From an uncultured Clostridia bacterium (lineage in GTDB: Bacteria > Bacillota > Clostridia > TANB77 > CAG-508), in NCBI GenBank assembly GCA_948805675.1, contig CAQIBN010000007.1, positions 1-64,000 of the forward strand: DNA of 64,000 bases. Direction: 5' to 3'. Below are positions 1 through 9,153 of the stretch, one piece after another. The stretch's first letter is position 1; each line of letters begins with the position of its first letter. The notes below the pieces were generated by a model. It had not been told where the DNA came from. It saw only the letters and a list, made by a program, of their open reading frames with translations, and did no database searches. A program made the position numbers and the translations under genes.

Positions 1-193
1 GTACTACCGCTTTTGGTTTCTCTAAAGGTTTATTGTTTACTTTTCAATGTACTTTCTATATTGTTCTCTGTGAGAACGATATTTATTTTAGCACAACTTA
101 TTATCTAATGTCAACACTTTTTTTAAATATTTTTAAATATTTTTTTATTGGAAAATCATTACATAATCAAGTTGTTTTTTTGTCGTTTTTTGA

Positions 194-346
194 ACGACCG
201 TTACATATATTAACACGGTTATAATTTTAAGTCAATACCTTTTTTAAAATTTTTATAAAAAAATTTTTTTAGTGTTTTTTACTGCTTTTCAAACGACTGT
301 TACATATATTAACATGTTTATAATATTAAGTCAATACTCTTTTAAA
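194..346. repeat. Direct-repeat pair, about 55 nt, 98-nt period
   Basis: The block at 194-248 recurs at 292-346 with few changes. Both share ACGAC(C/T)GTTACATATATTA and a following AAGTCAATAC, then a run of T. A much weaker third match, ending in TGTCAACACTTTTTT, may lie at 65-125. The function is unknown; regulatory sites of a gene left of the window are possible. Confidence 0.6.
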
Positions 347-711
347 ACTTTTTTTATTTTTTATTTAACTATGCCTCATAATTCAGTCTAGAACACATTT
401 TTTGCAATATATTTTTATACCAATTAATTAAAATTAGTAATTTGGCATTTTAACAACTTCTTTTTTTATAATATATTTTGCTAAAATATATTGTTTTTTA
501 TTTAATATTAATTTTAATATATGTTTTATATTAAACCATTATATTTTTATTATATGAAAAGTTCTTTTAATATATTACATATATTAAAAATTATTAATTT
601 TATTTTTTATTTGAAATATTTAGTTATAAATATTATTCTTAAATACTTGTATACTAAATATGTAGTTCAATATATCTTTTTTATTCTTAAATCTATTATA
701 TAATAATATAG

Positions 712-1035
712 ACACTTTGAATTAGTACAAATCCTTTTTATTAGTATTTAATATTTGTTTCTTAATTAATATTCTTACACTTCAAGTTTAATTGTTAGTG
801 TACCAATTATTTTATATAATTGAACAGCTGTATTAATTAATTTTTACTCTGTACTAGAATTTTCCTATATAAAACACTAGTGGATTGGATTTATATTCGT
901 TCCTTAATTAATTCTCTTACAGCTAGTATCCAATATTCGTGTGCCAATAAAAAAATTGTATACATTTTTTTTAAAATAGGAAAACTCTAGTAATTAATCT
1001 TTACTGTATACCAGAACTTTCTTTTGAAAATAAAA
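712..1035. repeat. Two tandem copies of dispersed stem-loop element (family 1)
   Basis: Copy A (about 712-885) and copy B (about 888-1035) share an upstream part with TTAATTAAT(A/T)(C/T)TCTTACA and a downstream hairpin part with TACTCTGTACTAGAA-like loop sequence. A longer relative is at 17636-17812. Hairpin-only copies lie at 27282-27358 and 61959-62039, and a fragment at 36655-36695. All are intergenic. Confidence 0.65.
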
Positions 1036-1135
1036 TATTATTTATATAATAGGGGCTTATTTTGGGCACGTAAAGTCCCTATTGTCTAAATACTACATAT
1101 TTTACCAATTGCATTTATTTAATTCTTTTTATTGT

Positions 1136-1663
1136 TTAACTAGCAACTCCTATTTTATATCTAACTTTTTTAAGTTCTTTTATTATTCTTTCTTCTTTTT
1201 TCTTCTGTAATATTTTTTCATAATCTTCTTTCTCTCGTTCTTCATATTCTATACTACTTACTAATATATGATAACATAATCTAAGTATTAGATTTCCTAC
1301 TGCATGTATTGCTTTTTGAGGTCCCATTCGTTTTACAAATCTCCAATATGTTGCTGATATTCTACTTTTTTTATTTCTTATACATGTCCATGCATATTCA
1401 TTTAAGGTTGCTCGTAATGCTCTGTTTCCATTTGTTGACTTTCCTTTTTTTACTCCTGCACTTTCATTATTTCCAGGACTCATTCCTGCCCATGACGTCA
1501 GATGTTTTTCTGTTGCAAATTGATTCATTTTTATTCCTATTTCTGCAATTATTGCCTTTGCAATGTCTTTATCTATTCCAGGAATACTATCTAACAATTC
1601 AATTTCTCTTTTATATTCTTGACATGCCTCATCTATCATTTTTTCTATTTCTTCTTGTAGCAA
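1136..1663 (-). pseudogene. IS110-family transposase, C-terminal fragment
   Basis: This 175-codon frame matches the C-terminal Transposase_20 (IS116/IS110/IS902) domain. It shows the helix-hairpin-helix-like segment LDSIPGIDKDIAKAIIAEIG and the motif SWAGMSPGNNESAG followed by a Gly/Lys-rich stretch, as in that family. The N-terminal DEDD catalytic (RuvC-like) domain is absent: its 5' side is directly replaced by an IS3-type remnant. It is therefore a dead fragment. There is no CGG in it, so it says nothing about the frameshift phenomenon. Confidence 0.85.
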
Positions 1664-1806
1664 CCATTCATGTAATTGAATATATAAAATATTACAATAA
1701 CAGAAGAATTAAGAGCAAACTAAAAGGAATGTTCCCTGTTCAATACAGAGAACATTCCATATTAGTAGTCTAATTTATACTGTCCAACTTTTTTTGGTTC
1801 AGTACA
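1664..1806 (+). mobile_element. IS3-family 3' end remnant
   Basis: About 33 codons of the C-terminus of an IS3-type OrfB transposase remain (YYNNRRIKSKLKGMFPVQYR, then a stop at 1773). They are followed by a terminal repeat containing TATACTGTCCAACTTTTTTT and ending GTACAG at 1806. A second remnant of the same element lies at 28893-29042. The 5' part has been lost at the junction with the IS110 fragment. Confidence 0.8.
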
Positions 1807-1827
1807 GCCTCGACTAACTTTTCATTT

Positions 1828-2118
1828 TTAGGGTTCTGAACTACAAGCTCCCTTTGGTACCTTAATATCATAAGGGCCCATGCCATTTCTCCATACTGAA
1901 TAACCTTTAGCATTATCGTTATCTGAAAAAAATATAATCGCACCAGTCTTAACCAAAGATTTATTCTTAGGGCTTATAATAATTTTGATCATCTCATCTA
2001 TTCCTTCTAATTTCAGAGAATACATAATGCAATCTTTATATTTTTTTAAATCTACGACTTCACTAATTACAAATTCTTGACCCAAACTAAAATGATGATA
2101 AGTTATTACCTCACTCAT
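1828..2118 (-). CDS. Small hypothetical protein, 96 aa
   Basis: I do not recognise this protein. A perfect AGGAGG lies 9 nt before the ATG at 2118, so it is probably translated. It has no membrane segment or signal peptide. The composition is mixed beta-rich, with a central KIIISPKNKSL segment and a C-terminus ending in a Cys-Ser-Ser-Glu-Pro tail. It sits between insertion-sequence debris and a long gene-free stretch, so it may be accessory cargo. No function is proposed. Confidence 0.7.
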   Translation of the reverse strand: MSEVITYHHFSLGQEFVISEVVDLKKYKDCIMYSLKLEGIDEMIKIIISPKNKSLVKTGAIIFFSDNDNAKGYSVWRNGMGPYDIKVPKGACSSEP

Positions 2119-2525
2119 ACCAGGTTACCTCCTAAATTTTATTTAATTATATTATATAGTATATTTATTATTTATTCAATGGAATTTTATTGCAATTAAG
2201 ATAAAGTATTTAATCAAAGGTAAATTTAAGCATATTACAATCTGTTAAAATAATTTTTTCTTTTAATTTATTACTACCATTCTTGTATCCTTCTGTTATT
2301 CTTATTAAATCATAATTTGAAAGAGCATAATTTATTTAAAGCAAATATTTATTAAATATTGTATTACTACATAAAATGTTTTATATAAATTAAAATCTAT
2401 ATTTGCATTAAAAATATTCATAATTGGTCTTCTCATTATTTTATATTTAAAATCTATCACAAATATAAAATTTATCAATATCCATGAAAAGCCAATAGTC
2501 ATAAAAATGAAACTTTTTATGACTA
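2119..2525. other. Gene-free AT-rich stretch
   Basis: I see no gene, RNA or clear promoter in this stretch. Only the inverted repeat at 2494-2527 stands out; it lies at the 3' end of the minus-strand gene that follows. Confidence 0.6.
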
Positions 2526-2527
2526 TT
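2494..2527 (-). terminator. Hairpin at 3' end of unknown membrane protein gene
   Basis: A perfect 14-bp inverted repeat (AATAGTCATAAAAA and its complement) with a 6-nt loop overlaps the stop codon of the gene at 2526. A U-tract lies within the stem, not after it, so it may act as a terminator or only as a 3' protective hairpin. Confidence 0.6.
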
Positions 2528-4143
2528 ATATCCTTTCTTTTATTGTACTTAAGATTTTAGTAAATATAATTTTTATAAAACCTTCTATTTGTTCCTTAGA
2601 ATGTTTATTTAAAATTACAGTATTATTTTCATCTATGGTTGGTATATCTCCTATATCATTTATATATTTCTTTTCTATATTAAACTTTGCTCCTATTTTG
2701 GAATTACATATATTAGTATATAGACATATTTCTTCATTTGTTTCAGAATCTTGTTTTATTTGTATGCAGAATCCTATATTTAATAATTCTCTATTAGTAT
2801 TTTTATACTGATTATAAATTTTCTCTATCTCATTGATATCTTCTTGTATTATATTACTAATATCATTTTCATTTAATTCCATATTATTATTTTGTACTTC
2901 TAATTTATTATTCATTTCCTTTAATATAGTTTCATATATTTCTTTAATATTATATAAATATACATCTAATTTTAGACTATTAACATTTTTAGTTATCATT
3001 ATATTATTTGCACCTAATAAAGACGCTCCTATATCATATATAATTGCCCCAGACTCATTTTTTGTAAATAATTGGTTAATGTATATTTTCTCTTCTCCAG
3101 TTTTTACTATATAATCTAATCTTAATTTTCTTTCCTGTTTTATATATAAATCAAATCTTATTGTTTTCCCTTTATAGTCATAAACCTCTATTTTTATATA
3201 TTCTTCACTATTTTTCTCCTGTTTTTCTAATTCATCTATATATTTTTGTATTTGTTCGTTTAATTTATCTATATTTATATATTCACTATTTGGACTTACA
3301 GTCTTAATTTTATTAGTAATAAGATTTAATGTAATACTATCTTCTTTTAAATTTTGTAATATCTTAATAGCAATATTTATACTTTGTTCTTTATTTAAAA
3401 GAAGAACATTTTTATTTGCTTCAAATTTTTCATCTTGTATTTCTATTTGGCATTTATTTTCTCTACTATAACTTGAATTATTGATTTCATTATACAATAA
3501 ATCTTTATACATTGTTTTAATATGATTTTTGTCTTCATTACTTATTATAAATAAATCTTTATACTTTTTATTTTCATAATCTATTTTATTTGGAAAATCC
3601 CCGTGCATTTTGTAGGTCAAATTTCGAAGCCAACTCTTTAATATTTTTATTTTCTATCCCAATATATGCTTTTAATATTTCTTCTGCTTTTAGAGCATAT
3701 ATATCTTCATTTCTTACAATATCTATTTGCATAATTTTATTATCATTTTTATTTAGTTGTATATCATGAAATTGTTTTTTATTTTGCTTATCTACCCTTG
3801 ATTCCACCATAGCATGTAAATTATTTAAATATTCAAATGATTGTATATTTTCTTTTAAATTTTTAATTATTTGGTCATTTTCTAGCTTTTCTATTCTATC
3901 ATCATATTCATAAATAGTTTGAATATTTGTATTTGCTACATATGAATTAATATCTTGTTTAAGTTTAAATTCATCTAAAATACTAAACATTTCATTTTCA
4001 TCTAATAAATATTTATAAAAAAGTTGCTTATCAGATTTGAATAAATCTGTAAATAAATATACTAATATACCTGTTGTAATAAATATTACTAAAACTATTA
4101 TTATAATTATTAATGGAATTTTTTTCTTTTGATTTTTCTCCAC
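2526..4143 (-). CDS. Unknown membrane-anchored protein, 538 aa, one CGG +1 shift
   Basis: I do not recognise the family. A GTG at 4143, preceded by GGGGG, starts immediately after rlmB. Lys residues come first, then one hydrophobic segment at about residues 9-33, so the Lys/Asn/Ile-rich remainder is probably outside the membrane. The zero frame runs 185 codons and stops just after an in-frame CGG at 3603-3601. Skipping C3603 (GCA-C-GGG) turns the codon into Gly and continues 358 codons to 2526. The downstream frame has no ribosome-binding site of its own and overlaps the first frame only at the junction, so one continuous protein is the best reading. No homologous motif is available here to confirm the junction. 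Confidence 0.7.
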
Positions 4144-4145
4144 AT

Positions 4146-4913
4146 CTATTCCCCCTTATTCTTCTTTTGTTTAACCGCTTCATATATTACTATTCCTGCA
4201 GATACTGCTGCATTTAATGATGTTATTTTTCCTTTCATTGGTATTTTTACTAAAAAGTCACAGTTTTCTTTTACAAGTCTACTCATTCCAAAGCCTTCGC
4301 TTCCAATTACAATACCAATAGGGCCTGTAAAATCTTGTTTATCATAGTATGTATTTGTACTTATATCTGTTCCACATATCCAAATGCCATTTTCTTTTAA
4401 AAACTTTATAGTTTCATTAATATTATTTACTCTTGCAATTTTCATATATTCTACAGCTCCTGCAGATACTTTTGCTACTGTACTATTAACAGATGCTGCT
4501 CTTCTTTTTGGAATAATTATACCATGTACTCCTGCTGTTTCTGCTGTTCTTATTATTGAACCTAAATTATGAGGGTCTTCTATGCCATCTAAAATGATAA
4601 TGAATGGAGATTCGTTTCTTTTTTTTGCTTCTTCTATAATATCATCCACATCACAATACTCAAATGGTGGTACAATTGCAATTACACCCTGATAATTTTC
4701 TGTTTTAGCCATTTCTTTTAATTTAGTTTTATTAACTTCTGTAATTAAGACTTTTCTTTGTTTTGCCATATTAATTATTTTATTTATAGAACCATGCTTT
4801 TCTCCATTTGAAATAAATATTTTATTAATATCTCTACCTGATTCTAATAATTCAATAACTGCATTTCTGCCTTCTACTTGATCATGAAATTCTTTTTCCA
4901 TTTTTAAGTCCAT
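4146..4913 (-). CDS. rlmB: 23S rRNA 2'-O-ribose methyltransferase RlmB (TrmH/SpoU family)
   Basis: SPOUT-fold methyltransferase, predicted to methylate a ribose in 23S rRNA. The N-terminal substrate-binding domain opens with EGRNAVIELLESG. The SpoU motifs are clear: motif 1 DPHNLGSIIRTAETAG, motif 2 GIVIGSEGFGMS and motif 3 KIPMKGKITSLNAAVS. Its length of 255 residues is normal. GAGAGG touches the first ATG (4913), so the second ATG at 4901 may be the true start. The next gene begins 3 nt after its stop codon, suggesting co-transcription. Confidence 0.93.
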   Translation of the reverse strand: MDLKMEKEFHDQVEGRNAVIELLESGRDINKIFISNGEKHGSINKIINMAKQRKVLITEVNKTKLKEMAKTENYQGVIAIVPPFEYCDVDDIIEEAKKRNESPFIIILDGIEDPHNLGSIIRTAETAGVHGIIIPKRRAASVNSTVAKVSAGAVEYMKIARVNNINETIKFLKENGIWICGTDISTNTYYDKQDFTGPIGIVIGSEGFGMSRLVKENCDFLVKIPMKGKITSLNAAVSAGIVIYEAVKQKKNKGE

Positions 4914-5209
4914 TCCTCTCTAATTTCGCTTAAAGACATATTTAGAAATTAAAAATCTATATATCTTTTTGCTATATTGTTATATTATATCATTAATTTA
5001 AACTTTTTTATATTGTTTAATAATTATTTCTGATATTTATCCTTTTACAAAACTTTTTATAATCTTTAAACTTATTTCACACATTTTTATCTACAGCTCA
5101 TTTTTATTTATATAAGAAATTAGATATCCTATTTAATTGTAAAATGTATGTTAATTTACACTATTTTAAGTAAACGAAATCTTGATGATATTAAATTAAA
5201 TAATTTTAT

Positions 5210-7023
5210 TTATTCATCATTTAATTTAAGCACAGAAAGAAAGGCTTCTTGTGGGATGTCTACATTTCCTATTTGTCGCATCTTTTTCTTTCCTTTTTTT
5301 TGCTTTTCTAGCAATTTCTTCTTCCTTGTTATATCTCCACCATAGCATTTAGCTAAAACATCTTTTCTCATTGCAGATATTGTTTCTCTTGCTATTATCT
5401 TTCCTCCAATAACTGCCTGAATAGGAATACTAAATAATTGTCTTGGTATTACTTGTTTAAGTTTTTCTACCATCTTTTTTCCTCTATCATAACTACTATC
5501 TTTATGTACAATAAATGATAAAGCATCTACACTTTCTCCATTTACCCATATATCTAATTTTACAAGCTCTGATTTTCTATATTCTTTAAAATCATAATCA
5601 AATGATGCATATCCCTTAGTTTTAGATTTTAGATTATCAAAAAAGTCATAAATAATTTCATTTAATGGTAATTCATAAATTAAAGTTACTCTTGTTTCGT
5701 CTAAATATTTCATATCAATGTATATACCACGTCTATTTTGGCATATTTCCATTATATTTCCAACAAATTCTTTTGGTGTTAAGATTTCTGCTGTAACAAA
5801 AGGTTCTTCTATATATGATATTTCATTTGGAACTGGTAAATCTGATGGATTGTATAATTCAATTACTTCTCCATCTGTTTTATATACTTTATAAATAACT
5901 GATGGTGATGTAGTTATTAAGCTTAAATCAAACTCTCTATCTAGTCTTTCTTCTATTATTTCTAAGTGTAACAATCCTAAAAATCCACATCTAAATCCAA
6001 ATCCTAGCGCTGCTGAAGTTTCTTGCTCATATTCTAAAGCAGCATCGTTTAATTTTAATTTTTCTAGTGCTACTTTTAAATTTTCATAATCACTTCCATC
6101 TATTGGATATAATCCACAATATACCATTGGATTTACTTTTTTATATCCTGGAAGTGATTCTTTTGCAGGGCTTGTCTTTAATGTAATTGTATCACCAACA
6201 CTAATATCTGATAAATTTTTAATACTTGCTGCAATATATCCGTACTTCTCCTGCTTCAAGTTCTTTTGATGGTATATATGTTCCAGGTTCAAAGTAACCT
6301 ACTTCTGTAACTGTAAATATCTTTTTAGTAGCCATTAATAATATCTCATCACCTGGTTTTACTTTTCCATTTTTCACTCTAACATATGCTATTGCCCCTT
6401 TATAATTATCATATAAAGAATCAAATATTAGACATTGTAAACTTTCATTTTCATCACCTTTGGGACTTGGTATATCTGTTACTATTCTTTCTAGCACTTC
6501 TTCTACATTTAGTCCAGATTTTGCTGAAATACATGGGCTATCTATTGCTGGAATTCCGAATTATATCTTCTATTTCTTTTTTTACTTCTTCTGGTCTTGC
6601 ATTTGGCAGATCTATTTTATTAATTACTGGTAATATTTCTAAGTTATTATCTATTGCTAGATATACATTTGCTAAAGTTTGTGCTTCAACACCTTGGCTT
6701 GAATCTACTACTAATATTGCACCATCACATGCAGCTAAGCTTCTTGAAACTTCATAGTTAAAATCTACATGTCCTGGTGTATCTATTAAATTAAATTCAT
6801 ATTCATGTCCATCTTTTGCTTTATATAACATTCTAACTGCTTGAGATTTAATTGTTATTCCTCTTTCACGTTCTATATCCATATTGTCTAGAACTTGACT
6901 TTCCATCTCTCTTTTAGAAAGTACGCCTGTCATTTCAATTAATCTATCTGCAAGTGTAGATTTTCCATGATCTATATGTGCAATTATACTAAAATTTCTT
7001 ATATATTTTTTTCTGTCTTTCAT
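5210..7023 (-). CDS. lepA: Elongation factor 4 LepA, 603 aa, two CGG +1 shifts
   Basis: Ribosome-bound translational GTPase. Domain G has AHIDHGKSTL (G1), DTPGHVDF (G3) and NKIDLP (G4). Domain II, the EF-G-like domains and the LepA C-terminal domain (SGNVDIPQEAF-like end) follow. The frame breaks twice. ATT-C-GGA at C6558 restores I-I-G-I-P-A, a conserved stretch in LepA. GTA-C-GGA at C6242 restores E-A-G-E-V-G-Y-I-A. With both Cs skipped the protein is 603 residues, the normal family length, and every domain is contiguous. An AGGAGG-like site precedes the ATG at 7023. As separate open frames this would look like three fragments. Confidence 0.93.
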
Positions 7024-7087
7024 TAATTTTCCTCCTGATTATTTCTACTGTATCATAACATAGAGTGTTTTTTTTAGCAATATGATA

Positions 7088-7122
7088 AAAAAAGATATTT
7101 AATTTTTTTCAATATCTTTTTT
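7088..7122. terminator. Hairpin between lepA and tsaE
   Basis: A 12-bp inverted repeat (AAAAAAGATATT and complement) with a run of T on either strand lies in the divergent upstream region of lepA and tsaE. It has the shape of a bidirectional terminator, but its position upstream of both genes is odd. It may insulate the two promoters. Confidence 0.45.
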
Positions 7123-7223
7123 GCATTTATTTTAATATATAAAAAAACTTATCAAAAATTAAATATTTTAAATTATTAAACTTATTTCAATTCGTAAAAT
7201 TACATCTATTTTTTTGTCTTAAA

Positions 7224-7253
7224 TTGTTTACAAATGCCTAAAACTAATATAAA
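7224..7253 (+). promoter_or_regulatory. Probable SigA promoter of tsaE
   Basis: TTGTTT (7224-7229) and TATAAA (7248-7253) are separated by 18 nt, and they lie about 40 nt before the tsaE ATG. Confidence 0.45.
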
Positions 7254-7291
7254 ATATCAAAAGAAATAATACTAAATAAAAAGGTGGAATT

Positions 7292-7756
7292 ATGTATAAT
7301 TTTATTAGTAAAAAAGAAGATGACACAATTGATTTTGCAACTAAACTTGCTTCAAATTTGAAAAATGGAGATGTTATTGTCTTAACAGGTGAACTTGGTT
7401 CTGGCAAAACAAAATTCACACAAGGCATATTAAAATATTTTGGATTAGATGATGAAATATCTAGTCCTACTTTTACTATTGTTAATGAATATCATAAAGA
7501 TTCTATAAATATCTATCACTTTGATGTGTATCGTTTATCAGATACAGATGAATTTTATGCAATTGGCGGAGATGAATATTTTAATAATGGTATTTGCATA
7601 ATAGAATGGGGTGAACTTATAAAAGATGCTCTTCCAAAAGATCATCTTCATATAATTTTTTCAAAAGATGAAAATGATTTTGAAGCAAGGCATCTAAATA
7701 TCATTCCACATGGAGAACGTTTTTCTAATTTTGATTTTAGTAAAATTTTAAATTAA
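7292..7756 (+). CDS. tsaE: tRNA threonylcarbamoyladenosine biosynthesis ATPase TsaE
   Basis: P-loop ATPase that works with TsaB and TsaD in t6A37 modification of tRNAs reading ANN codons. Walker A is GELGSGKTKFTQG, and SPTFTIVNEY and HFDVYRL are the typical downstream motifs. At 154 residues it has normal length. AAGGTGG lies 5 nt before the ATG. It is the first gene of the plus-strand tsaE-tsaB-rimI-lon cluster. Confidence 0.95.
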   Translation: MYNFISKKEDDTIDFATKLASNLKNGDVIVLTGELGSGKTKFTQGILKYFGLDDEISSPTFTIVNEYHKDSINIYHFDVYRLSDTDEFYAIGGDEYFNNGICIIEWGELIKDALPKDHLHIIFSKDENDFEARHLNIIPHGERFSNFDFSKILN

Positions 7757-7778
7757 ACGAAAAGAGGTTAGCTTTAAA

Positions 7779-8475
7779 TTGAAAATACTAGCACTAGATA
7801 CTTCTTCTAAAATTTGTAGTGTTTGTCTTTTAGAAGATAGAAATTTAATTATGGAAAAACATAATGATGATGAAAAAACACATTCACAAAAATTAATGCC
7901 ACTAGTAGATAGCCTTTTAAAAGAATCTAATATAAATTTGCAAGATATAAATTTACTTAGTTGCTCTATTGGTCCACGGTTCATTTACAGGTCTTCGAAT
8001 TGGTATTTCAACAGTGAAAGCTTTTTCTGATGTAACAAATATTCCTATTATAGGAATTAGTTCTTTAGAAAGTTTAGCATATAATATAAAAAAAGATGGA
8101 TTAATAGCTTGTATGATTGATGCTAAAAACGATAATGTATATTTTGCTTTATACAATTTAGAAAATAATATATATACATTAAAAGAAGAATTATGTTCAA
8201 GCAATATAAATGATATTATTATATTGTTAAAAAATTATAAAGATAAAAATATAACTTTTGTTGGTGATGGTTCTGTAGTTCATAAAGATAATATATCTCA
8301 AAATTTTAAAAAAATAGAATTTGCTACAGAAGAACAAAACATGCAAACAAGTATCAGCATAGCTTTAGCTGCTTTTGATAAATTTCAAAAAGGCTTTATA
8401 CAAAATTCTAATACACTTTCACCTCTATACCTAAGAAAATCTCAAGCAGAACGTGCATTAGATGGCGAAAAATAA
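7779..8475 (+). CDS. tsaB: tRNA t6A biosynthesis protein TsaB, 231 aa, one CGG +1 shift
   Basis: ASKHA-fold partner and scaffold of TsaD. The start is a TTG at 7779 with AGAGG upstream, giving the family N-terminus MKILALDTSS. The zero frame is lost at CCA-C-GGT (C7977). Skipping that C gives S-I-G-P-G-S-F-T-G-L-R, the signature TsaB motif whose first Gly after Pro is invariant. The rest of the protein (TVKAFSDVTNIPIIGISSLE) follows without interruption to 8475, giving a normal length. t6A synthesis is essential in many bacteria, so the shift must be bypassed. Confidence 0.93.
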
Positions 8476-8502
8476 ATTTAATACTATTTACAAAAAATTG
8501 GT

Positions 8503-8606
8503 TCTTTGTCATTTTAGTTGATATTCTTAATTTATGAGAACCATAAAGCATAAAATTGGCTAAAAATTAGAACATAATTTTATACATTTAATTAACTTGA
8601 CAAAGA
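8503..8606. repeat. Long-range inverted repeat downstream of tsaB
   Basis: TCTTTGTCA at 8503-8511 is complementary to TGACAAAGA at 8598-8606, enclosing 86 nt that also contains a GGTTCT/AGAACC pairing. It could be a structured RNA or terminator of tsaB. I found no protein-coding content. Confidence 0.35.
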
Positions 8607-8688
8607 CACTAAAATAAAAAATAATTAAACACTATATAAAGAAAGGCGATTTGTTAGTTTAAATATTACTAACAAAAAATTAAAATTT

Positions 8689-9135
8689 ATGAACTCAATT
8701 CAAATTTCTAAAATGACATTACAAGATTTAGATATTATAAAAGAAACCTTAGAAAAAAACTTCGATAATTTTTGGACTTATGGAATATTAAAATCTGAAA
8801 TTGACAATATTAATTCTAGGTACATAGTTTCTAAACAATTTGAAGAGATTGTTGGTTTTGCTGGAATTTTAATAATTGGGGATACTGCTGACATAATGAA
8901 TATTGTAACAAAAAAAGATAAACGCGGTTTAGGAATTGCCTCTAAAATGTTAGAATATTTAATAAATCTTGCAAAATATGAAAACTGTTCTAATATAACA
9001 TTAGAAGTTAATGAAAATAATTTACCAGCAATTAAATTATATAAAAAATTCCATTTTGAAAAAGTGGGATTAAGGAAAAAATATTACAATAACACATATG
9101 ATGCTATTATAATGACTTTATTTTTAAAAAGATAA
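8689..9135 (+). CDS. rimI: Ribosomal protein N-acetyltransferase RimI-like (GNAT)
   Basis: GNAT-fold acetyltransferase; RimI acetylates the N-terminal alanine of ribosomal protein S18, and it often neighbours tsaB. The acetyl-CoA binding motif A is visible as DKRGLGIASKML, followed by LEVNENNLPAIKLYKKFHFE. It is 148 residues long, which is typical. No purine-rich ribosome-binding site is adjacent to the ATG. A GAAAGG lies about 45 nt upstream, separated from the ATG by a GTTAGT/ACTAAC hairpin. Substrate assignment follows from context. Confidence 0.85.
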   Translation: MNSIQISKMTLQDLDIIKETLEKNFDNFWTYGILKSEIDNINSRYIVSKQFEEIVGFAGILIIGDTADIMNIVTKKDKRGLGIASKMLEYLINLAKYENCSNITLEVNENNLPAIKLYKKFHFEKVGLRKKYYNNTYDAIIMTLFLKR

Positions 9136-9153
9136 ATTTTAAGGAGGATACAA

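Larger units (their letters stand above)
1..1135. other. Gene-free AT-rich stretch
   Basis: No gene is supported here. The short open frames lack ribosome-binding sites and have the composition of AT-rich noise. The stretch contains a direct-repeat pair (194-346) and two tandem copies of a dispersed stem-loop element (712-1035), described separately. Confidence 0.7.

Noticed and set aside
33..703. Plus-strand open frames in the first 700 nt
   Set aside because: They have no ribosome-binding site, and their composition is that of AT-rich noise.
1136..1806. Intact insertion sequence
   Set aside because: The IS110 N-terminus and the IS3 5' part are both missing.
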